Shown here one piece after another: positions 19,101-27,335 of a stretch of DNA of 64,000 nucleotides. The DNA is from Blautia sp. GTDB taxonomy: Bacteria > Bacillota > Clostridia > Lachnospirales > Lachnospiraceae. Location: positions 1 to 64,000 of the forward strand of contig JAFVGK010000030.1 of NCBI GenBank assembly GCA_017475035.1, in the 5' to 3' direction. Every line of letters begins with the position of its first letter. The first letter of the stretch is position 1. The notes beneath the pieces were generated by a model. That model ran no database searches and had not been told where the DNA came from. It worked only from the letters and a program-made list of their open reading frames with translations. The position numbers and the translations under genes were made by a program.

Positions 19101-20408
19101 TTGGCGGCTCTTCGGGCGAAGGAAGCACGTAAGGAAAAACGGAACATCAGGCCTTCGTCTATCGAAAAGGTCGTTTTCACAAAGGAGATGCGCAAGGATT
19201 ATACGATCCTTTGCCCCCAGATGTCCCCTGTGCATTTTTCGTTGATACAGGCAGCCTTCAATGCCTGTGGATACCGCCTGGAAGTACTGCCGAATGACAA
19301 TAAACATTCCGTTGATGTGGGGCTTCGTTACGTCAATAATGACGCCTGTTATCCTTCCCTGATTGTAGTGGGCATGATGATGGACGCCTTGCAGTCAGGC
19401 AGATATGACCTGAACCGGACGGCGATCGTAATGACGCAGACCGGCGGCGGCTGCCGGGCTTCCAATTATATTGCCTTTATCCGCCGCGCATTGAAAAAAG
19501 CCGGCATGGAGCAGATTCCCGTTATTTCGTTGAATTTGAGCGGTCTGGAGAGTAACCCTGGCTTTAAGCTGACCCTGCCTCTTGTGAAGAAGGTGTGTTA
19601 TGCGGCTGTCATTGGGGATATTTTTATGAAATGCATCTACCGGATGCGTCCTTACGAGCTGGAAAAAGGGAGCGTCAACCGTCTGCACGACGAATGGGAA
19701 AAACGTGCGATTGCTTTCCTGACGGAAGGCGGTTCCAGTCATGCCAGGTTTAAACAGATGTGTACACAGATCGTTGAGGATTTTGACCGGATACCGATAT
19801 CTGATCAAAAAAAGCCTCGTGTCGGGATTGTCGGGGAGATTCTCGTGAAATTCCTTCCTGCGGCGAATAACTATCTTGCGGAGTTGCTGGAAGCGGAAGG
19901 TGCGGAGCCGGTGGTTCCTGATCTGATTGATTTTATGAACTACAGCTTTTATAACCAGAATTTCAAGGTTGAAAATCTCGGTTTTAAGAAGAAATCCGCA
20001 TTACTTGGGAATATGGCCATCCGGGGGATCGAGTGGATCCGGTCTGCGGCAAACGAAGCGCTTGAAAAGAGCGTTCATTTCCATCCGACCGCGGATATTG
20101 CTGAGCTGGCAAAGATGGCCGGACCGATTGTATCTACCGGAAATCAGACCGGAGAAGGATGGTTCCTGACGGGAGAGATGCTTGAACTCATTCATGACGG
20201 CGCGCCTAATATCGTATGCATCCAGCCATTCGGCTGTCTGCCGAATCATATCGTAGGTAAAGGCGTTATCAAAGAGATCCGGCGCACGCATCCGGAGGCG
20301 AATATCGTCGCCATTGACTATGACCCCGGCGCCAGTGAGGTAAACCAGCTGAACCGTATCAAGCTTATGCTGTCTACGGCGGTGAAAAATCTGGACAAAC
20401 AGGATTAA
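16179..20408 (+). CDS. Giant acyl-CoA dehydratase activase-related protein (two ASKHA domains plus DUF2229)
   Basis: A 1409-residue cytoplasmic iron-sulfur ATPase of the BadF/BcrAD/HgdC group. Two ASKHA ATPase modules occur in tandem: [10 protein letters not shown] near residue 7 and [10 protein letters not shown] near 323, each followed by its own glycine- or cysteine-rich loop ([20 protein letters not shown]). A DUF2229 module starts near 670 ([24 protein letters not shown]), then a dehydratase-like C-terminal half with further cysteines. HgdC-type activases pass one electron to 2-hydroxyacyl-CoA dehydratases using ATP. This long architecture is widespread in anaerobic Firmicutes and its substrate is not known to me. 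No dehydratase A/B subunit genes are adjacent, so it may be self-contained. It has its own promoter and terminator. Confidence 0.85.
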   Translation: MDRNTLGIDIGSTTVKIAILDAQEHLLFADYERHYANIQETLAALLTKAYSVCGELVLHPVITGSGGLTLANHLGIPFVQEVIAVSAALQKIAPQTDVAIELGGEDAKIIYFEGGNIEQRMNGICAGGTGSFIDQMAALLHADAAGLNEYAANYKALYPIAARCGVFAKTDIQPLINEGAAKEDLAASIFQAVVNQTISGLACGKPIRGHVAFLGGPLHFLPELKAAFIRTLKLDDEHAISPENSHLFAAMGSAMNAKDDTTIKLTELEEKMKHSIRLDFEVERMEPLFASDQDYADFSSRQAQYQVRKGDLASYRGNCYLGIDAGSTTTKTALIGEDGSLLYSFYRNNEGSPLRTAIASIQEIYARLPEGAHIAWTCSTGYGEALVKAGLVLDEGEVETVSHYYAAAFFDPDVDCILDIGGQDMKCIKIKNETVDSVQLNEACSSGCGSFIETFARSLNYSVQDFAKAALFAKHPIDLGTRCTVFMNSKVKQAQKEGAEVSDISAGLAYSVIKNALYKVIKVSDAKELGRHIVVQGGTFYNDAVLRSFERIAGCEVIRPDIAGIMGAFGAALIARERYAGGKVSSMLTISQINALEYTTSMANCKGCTNNCRLTINRFSGGRQFISGNRCERGLGKEKNKDHVPNLFEYKYKRLFSYEPLRADLAVRGRIGIPRVLNMFENYPFWFTFFTDLKYEVVLSPTSTRKIYELGIESIPSESECYPAKLAHGHISWLIKNGVKTIFYPCVPYEREEFKDAVNHYNCPIVTSYAENIKNNVDELKDSSIDFRNPFLAFTSEEILTRRLVEIFPDIPSKEVRDAAHHAWTELMAAHADIQKKGEETLAYLDETGRRGIVLAGRPYHIDPEIHHGIPDLIVSYGVAVLTEDSVSHLAEVERPIRVNDQWMYHSRLYAAANYVKTRENLDLIQLNSFGCGLDAVTTDQVYEILEASGKIYTCLKIDEVNNLGAARIRVRSLLAALRAKEARKEKRNIRPSSIEKVVFTKEMRKDYTILCPQMSPVHFSLIQAAFNACGYRLEVLPNDNKHSVDVGLRYVNNDACYPSLIVVGMMMDALQSGRYDLNRTAIVMTQTGGGCRASNYIAFIRRALKKAGMEQIPVISLNLSGLESNPGFKLTLPLVKKVCYAAVIGDIFMKCIYRMRPYELEKGSVNRLHDEWEKRAIAFLTEGGSSHARFKQMCTQIVEDFDRIPISDQKKPRVGIVGEILVKFLPAANNYLAELLEAEGAEPVVPDLIDFMNYSFYNQNFKVENLGFKKKSALLGNMAIRGIEWIRSAANEALEKSVHFHPTADIAELAKMAGPIVSTGNQTGEGWFLTGEMLELIHDGAPNIVCIQPFGCLPNHIVGKGVIKEIRRTHPEANIVAIDYDPGASEVNQLNRIKLMLSTAVKNLDKQD

Positions 20409-20484
20409 CCACGGAGGCCGGCAACAACGCAGCCTGAGCGGATTCAGACGCGCCGGATATAAAGATTATTTATGCACAGATCCT

Positions 20485-20527
20485 AAGCAGGAAAAGAGGG
20501 AGACATGCTCTCCCTCTTTTCCTGCTT
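20485..20527. terminator. Bidirectional terminator between converging genes
   Basis: Perfect 19-base arms AAGCAGGAAAAGAGGGAGA and TCTCCCTCTTTTCCTGCTT with a 5-base loop. It lies between the activase gene and the minus-strand DapF-like gene. Confidence 0.85.
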
Positions 20528-20532
20528 TCAGT

Positions 20533-20569
20533 TATCCCAGAGCCGCCCGAAAGAAGATGTTGCCTGTCT
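20533..20569 (+). repeat. Element C copy 3 (5' part)
   Basis: TATCCCAGAGCCGCCCGAAA and GAAGATGTTGCCTGTC match the first 37 bases of element C. It starts 5 bases after the terminator arm at 20527. Confidence 0.6.
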
Positions 20570-20613
20570 CTTCTCTATTCTCAAAGAGGAAGATTTCGAA
20601 AAAAAAGAGCAGC

Positions 20614-20982
20614 TTACGCTGCTCCGATTTCTGCCTGAGACTGATGTCCTAAATCCATATATAAATAGACTTTGCCGGCAAGGACGACATCCTCTTCTTC
20701 ATGTTTCCGTGTTTTTAAATAACCGGCGTTTACAAGGTAAGCATCAGCCACCATCCGGCTTTCTTCCGAGAGATTGACGGAAGAGCCGTCGGGAAGAATG
20801 TGCGTCATCGTCATGTGGCCGCCGTAAAAGACCGGACCTGCCAGGACACCCATCGTACCCAATCCGAAATTCTGGGCACAAATGGTACGCACCATCCGTC
20901 CATCCAGATCTGCCGGGTTGTCATTCAGGTCGTAGATCAGATATTCCTGTTCTTTGACACGGTACTTGTACATGGTATCCAT
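20614..20982 (-). CDS. Half-length diaminopimelate-epimerase-like protein lacking the catalytic cysteine
   Basis: A 122-residue protein preceded by a good ribosome site (AGGAGGAAGCT). Its sequence follows the N-terminal half of DapF: YLIYDLNDNPADL for the substrate loop start, MVRTICAQNFGLGTMGVL for the RxLCDRxxGIGADGVL region, and ILPDGS for NPDGS. Where DapF has the catalytic CGNG motif this protein has NLSEES, so no racemase cysteine is present, and the second half of the fold is absent. It is therefore unlikely to be an epimerase. It could be a structural or regulatory derivative; homology itself is inferred by eye. It is transcribed toward the activase gene, diverging from the AraC-type regulator. 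Confidence 0.55.
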   Translation of the reverse strand: MDTMYKYRVKEQEYLIYDLNDNPADLDGRMVRTICAQNFGLGTMGVLAGPVFYGGHMTMTHILPDGSSVNLSEESRMVADAYLVNAGYLKTRKHEEEDVVLAGKVYLYMDLGHQSQAEIGAA

Positions 20983-21037
20983 AGCTTCCTCCTGCTTTGA
21001 AAGACGGTTTTTCTGCTTTCATTTGTTTCATGTAAGC

Positions 21038-21043
21038 AGTATA
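21038..21043 (-). promoter_or_regulatory. Possible -10 box of the DapF-like gene
   Basis: On the minus strand TATACT lies about 55 bases before the start codon. TTTTAT 16 bases further upstream is a poor -35 box. Confidence 0.35.
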
Positions 21044-21086
21044 GCAAACATTATTTGAAATAAAAATCAAATTCCTGCTATGAATC

Positions 21087-21115
21087 TTGTAAATCCTGCT
21101 GTGGTGTGGTACATT
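21087..21115 (+). promoter_or_regulatory. Possible promoter of the AraC-type regulator
   Basis: TTGTAA at 21087-21092, 17-base spacer, TACATT at 21110-21115. Both boxes are imperfect. Confidence 0.35.
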
Positions 21116-21223
21116 GATACTCGCGAATGAAATGGACGTCGTCTCTGGGACTGATTTTGGGACGGTGGTCTCGGGAAAAAGACAGGGTAATTGTATATTC
21201 AGGTACGTATTGAGGTAATAAAA

Positions 21224-22150
21224 ATGCAGGCTGCCTTTTCTCAAAAAGCGGGGTATCTGACTGATCCTTACAGGCTTTTTTACCTGAAGGGGATTCCACA
21301 GAAGGAAATTCCCTTTCATTATCATGATTTTCATAAATTACTGTTTCTTTTGGACGGGCAGATTCAATATCACCTGGAAGGAAGAACCCTTTCCTTGCTT
21401 CCGGGTGATATTCTTCTGATAGGAGCCGGACAGCTTCATCGTCCGTCTTTTGAGGGAAGTCTTTCCTATGAGCGCATGATTCTGTATCTCTCTCCGGGAG
21501 ATTTTGCAGGCTTGCTCCGGCAGGAACGGACATCATCTTCTATTCAAAAGCAGGAAAAGACGTCACAGGAAAAGACGTCTTTTCCGGATCTGCTGGATTG
21601 CTTTACGGAAGGAAACCAATCGTCAGGAAATCTGCTTCGTCCGGCCGGGCCTGACGCCCAGGTTTTCCAGGCGCTTGCGAAAGAACTGATCCGGGAACAA
21701 AAACGGCCGGACGACTATGCTGTCTTATATGAACGGCTGAAAGTGACAGAACTGATGATTACGGTAAATCGCAGCCTGAAAAATACAGATCCTGTTTTGA
21801 CCGAAGAAGCCTGCCCGCACCCTACGATCAGCAGATGTATGGATTATGTCAGTCAGCATTTGTCTGAAGAAACCCTTTGTATCGAAGATATCGCAAAGGC
21901 CGTTTTTTTAAGCAAATCCTACCTGATGCATTTGTTTAAAGAACAGACAGGATACTCTCTGGGAGACTATATTGCCAAAAAACGCCTTTTTCTGGCAAAT
22001 CAGCTTCTTCAGGCAGGTCATTCCGTAACGGAAGCCTGTTATCAAAGCGGTTACCGTAATTATTCCGCTTTTTATTATGCGTATAAAAAACGATATCATG
22101 TCTCTCCGGCAGGAGAAACAAAGGGGGTACAGAATATACACAACGAGTAA
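21224..22150 (+). CDS. AraC family transcriptional regulator with cupin sensor
   Basis: A 308-residue DNA-binding regulator. The start at 21224 is preferred because TGAGGT lies upstream; the reading from 21191 has no ribosome site. Residues 20-110 form an AraC-type cupin with HYHDFHKLLFLLDGQIQYH and LLPGDILLIGAGQLHRP. The C-terminal hundred residues contain the two helix-turn-helix units: IAKAVFLSKSYLMHLFKE and VTEACYQSGYRNYSAFYYAYK. The middle holds a short Lys/Thr/Ser/Gln-rich tract with a repeated QEKTS. No metabolic operon is attached, so the effector and targets are unknown. The divergent DapF-like gene shares its upstream region and is a candidate target. Confidence 0.88.
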   Translation: MQAAFSQKAGYLTDPYRLFYLKGIPQKEIPFHYHDFHKLLFLLDGQIQYHLEGRTLSLLPGDILLIGAGQLHRPSFEGSLSYERMILYLSPGDFAGLLRQERTSSSIQKQEKTSQEKTSFPDLLDCFTEGNQSSGNLLRPAGPDAQVFQALAKELIREQKRPDDYAVLYERLKVTELMITVNRSLKNTDPVLTEEACPHPTISRCMDYVSQHLSEETLCIEDIAKAVFLSKSYLMHLFKEQTGYSLGDYIAKKRLFLANQLLQAGHSVTEACYQSGYRNYSAFYYAYKKRYHVSPAGETKGVQNIHNE

Positions 22151-22204
22151 GGATGGCTGAAATATGCAGCGTCTCGAACGAACTGAAGCCTATAAGGAAA
22201 AACC

Positions 22205-22233
22205 TTGACCACCTTCCTTAAATGCTGTAAACT
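22205..22233 (+). promoter_or_regulatory. Possible promoter of the sirtuin operon
   Basis: TTGACC at 22205-22210, 17-base spacer, TAAACT at 22228-22233. The transcript would include element A copy 3. Confidence 0.5.
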
Positions 22234-22333
22234 TTTGTAAAATAATAGGACGGATTTTTATCGTACGGAGCCGGATTGTGTTCTTAGATCCTTGCAGCCG
22301 TGACTGCAAAATCGTCATTCTTAGACTGTTCTT

Positions 22334-22440
22334 AAAGGAGACATATTTTGCTCATGGCTGCGCTTTTTGCATGCATGGCCGCAAAATAGTCATCCGCGGT
22401 CATTGCGTCAATGTACAAAACTTCGTTATGGGAAGAGGAG
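22334..22440 (+). repeat. Element A copy 3, leader of the sirtuin gene
   Basis: Starts AAAGGAGACATATTTTGC and closes the first stem with GCAAAAT. Then come CATCCGCGGTCATTGCGTCA and the ACAAAACTTCGTT stem-loop, ending in GAAGAGGAG, which is the ribosome site for 22449. Confidence 0.85.
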
Positions 22441-22448
22441 GATTTATC

Positions 22449-23174
22449 ATGTCAGCAGAAGTGGAAAGATTACAGGAAATCATCGACCAGCATGACAATA
22501 TTGTTTTTTTCGGCGGAGCCGGAGTGTCTACCGAGAGCGGAATCCCGGACTTCCGCAGCCAGGACGGCCTCTATAACCAGAAATATGACTACCCGCCCGA
22601 GACGATCCTGAGCCATACCTTTTTCATGAGAAAACCTGAAGAGTTTTATAAATTTTACCGGGACAAGATGCTCTGTGATACGGCCAAACCGAATGCCGCG
22701 CATTTGAAGCTTGCGGAACTGGAAAAAGCAGGAAAGCTCAAAGCGGTTATCACGCAGAATATAGATAACCTTCATCAGATGGCCGGCAGCCAGAAGGTTT
22801 ATGAGCTTCATGGAAGCGTCTACCGCAACTACTGTATGAAATGCGGCAATTTCTACGATTTTGCTCATATGAAGGCAAGTACCGGAGTACCCCGGTGTAC
22901 CTGCGGGGGAATCATTAAGCCGGATGTCGTTCTGTATGAAGAAGGTCTGGACAACGATGTCATCAACGGCGCCGTCCGGGCGATCTCCCGCGCCCAGGTT
23001 ATGATCATCGGGGGAACCTCTCTGGCCGTTTATCCGGCTGCAAGCCTGATCGACTATTTCTCCGGAGACTCCCTCGTGGTGATCAACAAATCCGCTACCG
23101 CCCGTGACGTAAATGCCGATCTTCTGATCAAAGAACCGATTGGAGAAGTATTCTCACAGATTATCGTCCGGTGA
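22449..23174 (+). CDS. NAD-dependent protein deacylase, Sir2 family
   Basis: Removes acetyl or other acyl groups from lysines, consuming NAD. The start at 22449 is taken because GGAAGAGGAGGA precedes it; the upstream reading frame from 22278 runs through element A and is not credible as protein. It gives 241 residues, the usual bacterial size. NAD-binding motifs GGAGVSTESGIPDFRS and TQNIDNLHQMAG are complete, the catalytic His is in YELHGSVYRN, and the zinc site CMKC / CTCG is present. The downstream DUF951 gene starts within a few bases of its stop, so the two, with tgt and the LTA synthase gene, form a likely operon. Confidence 0.92.
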   Translation: MSAEVERLQEIIDQHDNIVFFGGAGVSTESGIPDFRSQDGLYNQKYDYPPETILSHTFFMRKPEEFYKFYRDKMLCDTAKPNAAHLKLAELEKAGKLKAVITQNIDNLHQMAGSQKVYELHGSVYRNYCMKCGNFYDFAHMKASTGVPRCTCGGIIKPDVVLYEEGLDNDVINGAVRAISRAQVMIIGGTSLAVYPAASLIDYFSGDSLVVINKSATARDVNADLLIKEPIGEVFSQIIVR

Positions 23175-23179
23175 GGAAT

Positions 23180-23368
23180 ATGCGGTATGACTACGAAATC
23201 GGAGATCAGGTCATATTAAAGAAAAAACATCCCTGCGGCAGTCAGAAATGGGAGATTCTTCGCACGGGGGCTGATTTCCGGCTAAAATGCTGTGGCTGCG
23301 GCCATATGATAATGGTGCCGCGCTCCGCGGTGGAAAAAAGTACCAAACAAGTGATAAAAAACAGTTAG
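23180..23368 (+). CDS. DUF951 domain-containing protein
   Basis: A 62-residue basic protein with GDQVILKKKHPCGS, WEILRTGADFRLKCCGCGH and IMVPRSAVEK, the conserved core of DUF951. The cysteines (PCG, KCCGCGH) suggest a small zinc-binding beta fold. Its function is unknown; a nucleic-acid-binding role is only a guess. ATG at 23180 is chosen over GTG at 23171, which overlaps the sirtuin stop. It lies 9 bases before tgt. Confidence 0.85.
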   Translation: MRYDYEIGDQVILKKKHPCGSQKWEILRTGADFRLKCCGCGHMIMVPRSAVEKSTKQVIKNS

Positions 23369-23377
23369 TGAGGATAT

Positions 23378-24547
23378 ATGGCAGAGTATACGCTGATTCA
23401 TAAACAAGGGAGGGCAAAGAGAGGCAGGTTTGCCACAGTTCACGGTGTAATCGAAACACCGGTTTTTATGAATGTCGGTACGGTTGGGGCGATCAAAGGG
23501 GCTGTATCCACCCAGGATCTGAAGGAAATCGGTACCCAGGTGGAATTGTCCAATACATACCATCTCCATGTACGGCCGGGAGATAAGCTTGTCCGGCAGA
23601 TGGGCGGATTACATCGGTTCATGAACTGGGATCGCCCGATTCTGACGGATTCCGGCGGATTTCAGGTTTTCTCTCTTGCAGGCTTACGCAAGATCAAAGA
23701 AGAAGGAGTGACCTTTCAGTCCCATATCGACGGGCACCGTATCTTTATGGGTCCGGAGGAAAGCATGCAGATTCAGTCAAATCTGGGCTCGACGATCGCG
23801 ATGGCTTTTGACGAATGTCCCAGCAGCATGGCAGACAGAAAATACGTTTCGGCATCTGTGGAAAGAACGACCCGATGGCTTGTCCGCTGCAAAGAGGAGA
23901 TGCAGCGGCTGAATTCCCTTCCTGAGACTCTCAACAAAGAGCAGCTTCTTTTTGGAATTAATCAGGGAGCAGTCTTTGAGGATATCCGGATTGAACATGC
24001 GCAGCAGATTGCCGGGATGAACCTTGACGGATATGCTGTCGGTGGGCTGGCGGTGGGAGAGACACATCAGCAGATGTATCACATTCTGGACGAGGTGGTA
24101 CCATATCTTCCGGCGGACAAGCCCGTTTATCTGATGGGAGTGGGGACGCCGGCAAATATCCTGGAGGCGGTCGACCGGGGAGTGGATTTTTTTGATTGTG
24201 TTTATCCAAGCAGAAACGGGCGCCATGGCCATGTGTACACAAATCATGGAAAAATGAATCTGATGAATGCGCAATACGAAGCAGACCCCCGGCCGATTGA
24301 AGAAGGCTGTCAATGCCCTGCCTGCCGTTTCTATTCGAGAGCCTACATCCGACATCTCTTAAAAGCAAAGGAAATGCTGGGATTACGTCTTTGCGTCCTG
24401 CATAATCTATATTATTACAATCATTTAATGGAAGAAATCCGGGATGCGATCGAGCGGGATGCTTACCCCGAGTATAAAAAGATGAGGCTTGAAGGGTTTG
24501 AAGAAGGCGTGATCCACAGTAAATATGCCGGAAATGAGATGAAATGA
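23378..24547 (+). CDS. tgt: tRNA-guanine transglycosylase
   Basis: Exchanges guanine 34 for preQ1 in tRNAs with GUN anticodons, the base-insertion step of queuosine synthesis. Visible motifs are LTDSGGFQVFSLAGLRKI, the AMAFDECPSS substrate pocket, GGLAVGE and the zinc site CQCPACRFYSRAYIRHL with a later His in VLHNLYYY. Length is 389 residues, as in other bacteria. It is often next to queA and yajC. Here queA is absent, yajC lies one gene further on, and the gene between them encodes an LTA synthase-like protein. Confidence 0.95.
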   Translation: MAEYTLIHKQGRAKRGRFATVHGVIETPVFMNVGTVGAIKGAVSTQDLKEIGTQVELSNTYHLHVRPGDKLVRQMGGLHRFMNWDRPILTDSGGFQVFSLAGLRKIKEEGVTFQSHIDGHRIFMGPEESMQIQSNLGSTIAMAFDECPSSMADRKYVSASVERTTRWLVRCKEEMQRLNSLPETLNKEQLLFGINQGAVFEDIRIEHAQQIAGMNLDGYAVGGLAVGETHQQMYHILDEVVPYLPADKPVYLMGVGTPANILEAVDRGVDFFDCVYPSRNGRHGHVYTNHGKMNLMNAQYEADPRPIEEGCQCPACRFYSRAYIRHLLKAKEMLGLRLCVLHNLYYYNHLMEEIRDAIERDAYPEYKKMRLEGFEEGVIHSKYAGNEMK

Positions 24548-24567
24548 GACGAAAGGAAGGTTGATAC

Positions 24568-26643
24568 ATGGAGGTTGAAAAGCAGCAGAAAAAGGAGGAT
24601 CGGAGGTTTTTTACGGCCTATCGCCTGATCTTTTTTGTGACAGCGATCGGAATTGCCCTTGCAGGAGTTTTGTGCAGAAAAGATATTTTTGCGGAAACGA
24701 TTCCTGTGGTAAAAAAACAGCGGCAGATAGAGCTTTTGCTGATCTGGGCCGCAGGAGTGGCCGGAGTCATCATATTTCCTTATATTTTCAGCTGGAAGAA
24801 ACGGTTCTTCAGCATTCTGTTTTTTCTTCTGTCGCCTTTCTGGATATTTTTGAATATGGAGATCGTGACCACGGTAACCATACCGGAAAACGGTACGCTG
24901 CAGAATATCATCGGTGTTCCTGCGACGACTCCGAAACTGTTCTGGATCAATATCCTGCTCGTTTTTCTTCTTGTATTTCTTTTTACGGTTTTGACGGACA
25001 GTTTTTGTGCCGGTCCGATGCTGGCGGAATTCTTGTGCGTCCTCTTCAGTGTGGTAAATCTCTATGTTACGGAGTTTCGCGGAAATGCCATCTCAGCGCC
25101 TGACTTTATGACGGTAGGCACGGCGATGGAGGTAGCGGGAGAGTATCGTGTCGCTTTGCATTATCGTGTCTATTTAGGCATATTGATTGCCTTTGTATTC
25201 TATGCCGCCGCTTTTTGTTTAAGACGCGCCGTGATCGTCCATTCCGTGAAGGCATATCTTCCGATGGCCGCTGGCGGGACCGCGATTTTTGCTGCGGCAT
25301 TTTATTTCCTTGTATTGACCGGTTTTTTAAAATCCTATGGGATTGGAGTCAGTTATTTCAATACGATGCGTTCCTACAGGACCAGCGGAACCATTGCCGT
25401 ACTTGCACGATCTGTGCAGGAAGCTTTTCCGAAGGTACCGGAAGGTTATTCTGTGGAGGCGGCGCGGAAAATAGCGGAAGCTTATCCTTCCGACGAAGCC
25501 GGAGAAAAATCCGCCGGACCTTCTAAGCAGCAGCCGAATGTGTTTGTGCTTATCGACGAATCCTTTACGGATCTGAAGCTTTTAGGAGATTTTGAAGTTA
25601 CCGAGGATTACATGCCCTGTGTTCATAGTATAAAGAAGAATTGTGTTACGGGAATTTCCTATGCATCTGTTCGGGGAGGAATGACAGCGAATACAGAGTT
25701 TGAGTTTTTGACCGGAAATACAATGGGTCTGTTGTCTGCGTCTGCTGTTCCCTTTCAGATCTATGTAAAGAACGAGCTGCCTTCTATGGCAACCAGTATG
25801 GCGGCACAAGGTTATACGGGACTTCATGCGCTGCATCCCTACACACCTTCAAATTATAACAGGGTGAATGCATATCCTCTGTTAGGCTTTGCGGATTTCA
25901 TATCCTCGGAAAATCTGCCTTTAGAAAGCAGAAAAATCCGTAAATATACCAGTGACGACAGCGATTTTGAAAATATGCTGTATACCTTCGAGAAAGATCG
26001 GGAGAAAAACGCAGGCCCATATTTCTTTTATACGATGACACTGCAGAACCATTCTCCTTATGACCCTGTGTATGAGAATTTTCCTTCAACCGTTCATACG
26101 ACCGGTTTAAAGAGACAATATGAGGATGTGGACCAATATCTTACCCTGATCAAGGCTTCCGACGCGGCCTTCGGGAAGGTTGTAGAATATTTTGAGAAGC
26201 TGGACGAGCCGACCATCCTCCTTTTTGTAGGAGATCATCAGCCGAAGCTGACGGAAGGGTTCTTTACAGAGGTTACCGGAGGACGGAGAAAAGAGCGGGA
26301 TGAAGAGGGAAATATGATTCTCTATCAGGTTCCGTTTGTAATCTGGGCGAATTTCGATATCGGTTGTACCGACGCCGGTGAAACCAGCATGAATTACCTG
26401 CAGACCATGCTGATCGATTCATATGGAGGCAGGCTGACAGGATATCAGAAGTTTTTAAAAGAACTGAAAAAAGATATCCCTGTGATCAATGCCTTTGGAT
26501 ACTACGGTGCTGACGGGAAATTTTACAGTACCGACGATGAGAATTCCCCCTATTATGAAAAAGTAAAAGAGTATGCGATTCTGCAGTACAATAATCTGTT
26601 TGACAAGGGAAACCGGCTGGAAGGTTTTTTTGATCTTGTATAA
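24568..26643 (+). CDS. LTA synthase family protein (membrane sulfatase-fold phosphoglycerol transferase)
   Basis: Transfers glycerol phosphate from phosphatidylglycerol to a growing polymer or glycolipid on the outer face of the membrane, by family. Five hydrophobic segments at about residues 17-245 precede the extracellular catalytic domain at 320-660. The domain has NVFVLIDESFTDL, the nucleophile candidate Thr373 in GMTANTEFEFLTG, and the metal-binding FVGDHQPKL. Length is 691 residues, close to LtaS. It fits with the teichoic-acid decoration genes at 40-64 kb and is the likeliest polymerase of that polymer. GGAAGG precedes the start, 20 bases after tgt. Confidence 0.87.
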   Translation: MEVEKQQKKEDRRFFTAYRLIFFVTAIGIALAGVLCRKDIFAETIPVVKKQRQIELLLIWAAGVAGVIIFPYIFSWKKRFFSILFFLLSPFWIFLNMEIVTTVTIPENGTLQNIIGVPATTPKLFWINILLVFLLVFLFTVLTDSFCAGPMLAEFLCVLFSVVNLYVTEFRGNAISAPDFMTVGTAMEVAGEYRVALHYRVYLGILIAFVFYAAAFCLRRAVIVHSVKAYLPMAAGGTAIFAAAFYFLVLTGFLKSYGIGVSYFNTMRSYRTSGTIAVLARSVQEAFPKVPEGYSVEAARKIAEAYPSDEAGEKSAGPSKQQPNVFVLIDESFTDLKLLGDFEVTEDYMPCVHSIKKNCVTGISYASVRGGMTANTEFEFLTGNTMGLLSASAVPFQIYVKNELPSMATSMAAQGYTGLHALHPYTPSNYNRVNAYPLLGFADFISSENLPLESRKIRKYTSDDSDFENMLYTFEKDREKNAGPYFFYTMTLQNHSPYDPVYENFPSTVHTTGLKRQYEDVDQYLTLIKASDAAFGKVVEYFEKLDEPTILLFVGDHQPKLTEGFFTEVTGGRRKERDEEGNMILYQVPFVIWANFDIGCTDAGETSMNYLQTMLIDSYGGRLTGYQKFLKELKKDIPVINAFGYYGADGKFYSTDDENSPYYEKVKEYAILQYNNLFDKGNRLEGFFDLV

Positions 26644-26654
26644 AAAGAAAATAC

Positions 26655-26683
26655 TTGAAGTATCCCCTCTTTTTGTGTATCAT
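26655..26683 (+). promoter_or_regulatory. Possible yajC promoter
   Basis: TTGAAG at 26655-26660, 17-base spacer, TATCAT at 26678-26683, about 95 bases before the start codon. Confidence 0.5.
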
Positions 26684-26779
26684 AGTGAAAGCGTTTTGCA
26701 ACAGAAAAAAGGCAATCATCAGAAGCTATTATGAAAGCCGGGGAGCCTCCCCGGAGACTGAACGAAACAGGAGGTTAAT

Positions 26780-27088
26780 ATGTCAGAGAGCGCAGTAGCA
26801 GGCACAGCCAGCATGGGATTTAGCATTATTTGGATTCTTGCCCTGGTGGCAATGATGTATTTCATGATGATCCGTCCCCAAAGGAAAGAGCAGAAGCGTG
26901 TAGCCGCGATGCTGAATGATATGGAGGTCGGGGACAGCGTAGTGACGACCAGCGGCTTTTATGGCGTGATCATTGATATGACTGATGAAGACGTTATCGT
27001 AGAGTTTGGCAATAACAAAAACTGTAGGATCCCGATGCGCAAGCAGTCCATTGCAGAAGTAGAAAAGGCAGATCAGGCAACGGCGTGA
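26780..27088 (+). CDS. yajC: Preprotein translocase accessory subunit YajC
   Basis: A 102-residue single-pass membrane protein that associates with SecDF and assists Sec-dependent export. One membrane segment is at residues 13-32 (IIWILALVAMMYFMMI), followed by the family hallmark RPQRKEQKR and a cytoplasmic domain with GDSVVTTSGFYGVI. Length matches the family. AGGAGG lies 8 bases upstream. It is likely monocistronic, with a terminator hairpin at 27109-27142. Confidence 0.93.
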   Translation: MSESAVAGTASMGFSIIWILALVAMMYFMMIRPQRKEQKRVAAMLNDMEVGDSVVTTSGFYGVIIDMTDEDVIVEFGNNKNCRIPMRKQSIAEVEKADQATA

Positions 27089-27108
27089 TCGGCAGCCATA
27101 TCAAACAT

Positions 27109-27142
27109 GGAAAGGTGTCGCGCGAGCGGCACCTTTCCTTCA
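27109..27142 (+). terminator. Terminator after yajC
   Basis: Arms GGAAAGGTG and CACCTTTCC around a GC-rich loop, with a short TTCAT tail. Element C copy 2 begins at the tail. Confidence 0.65.
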
Positions 27143-27232
27143 TATCCCGGAGTCGTCCAAAGGAAGATGTCACCTGTCGGTGACAGGCGGCTCGGGGGAG
27201 GGAAGAGCGGAGGCTTCACCTCCCTCTGCCCT
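27143..27232 (+). repeat. Element C copy 2
   Basis: A 90-base copy closely matching 971-1060, from TATCCCGGAG to CTCTGCCCT, with the stem CCTGTCGGTGACAGG. It is followed by more GC-rich hairpin sequence (GCTGCCGCCTGACGGCGGCA) up to about 27292. Confidence 0.8.
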
Positions 27233-27335
27233 ATCGCCGGAAAGCCTGCGGCAGGGCTGCCCGAAAGAAGCTGCCGCCTGACGGCGGCAGGCAGTCAGCA
27301 AAGGAAAATGTCAGCAAAGATGAAAGGATATAATT

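Noticed and set aside
22278-22448. 57-residue N-terminal extension of the sirtuin
   Set aside because: The extension is a translation of element A, and a strong ribosome site precedes the start at 22449 that gives the standard family length.
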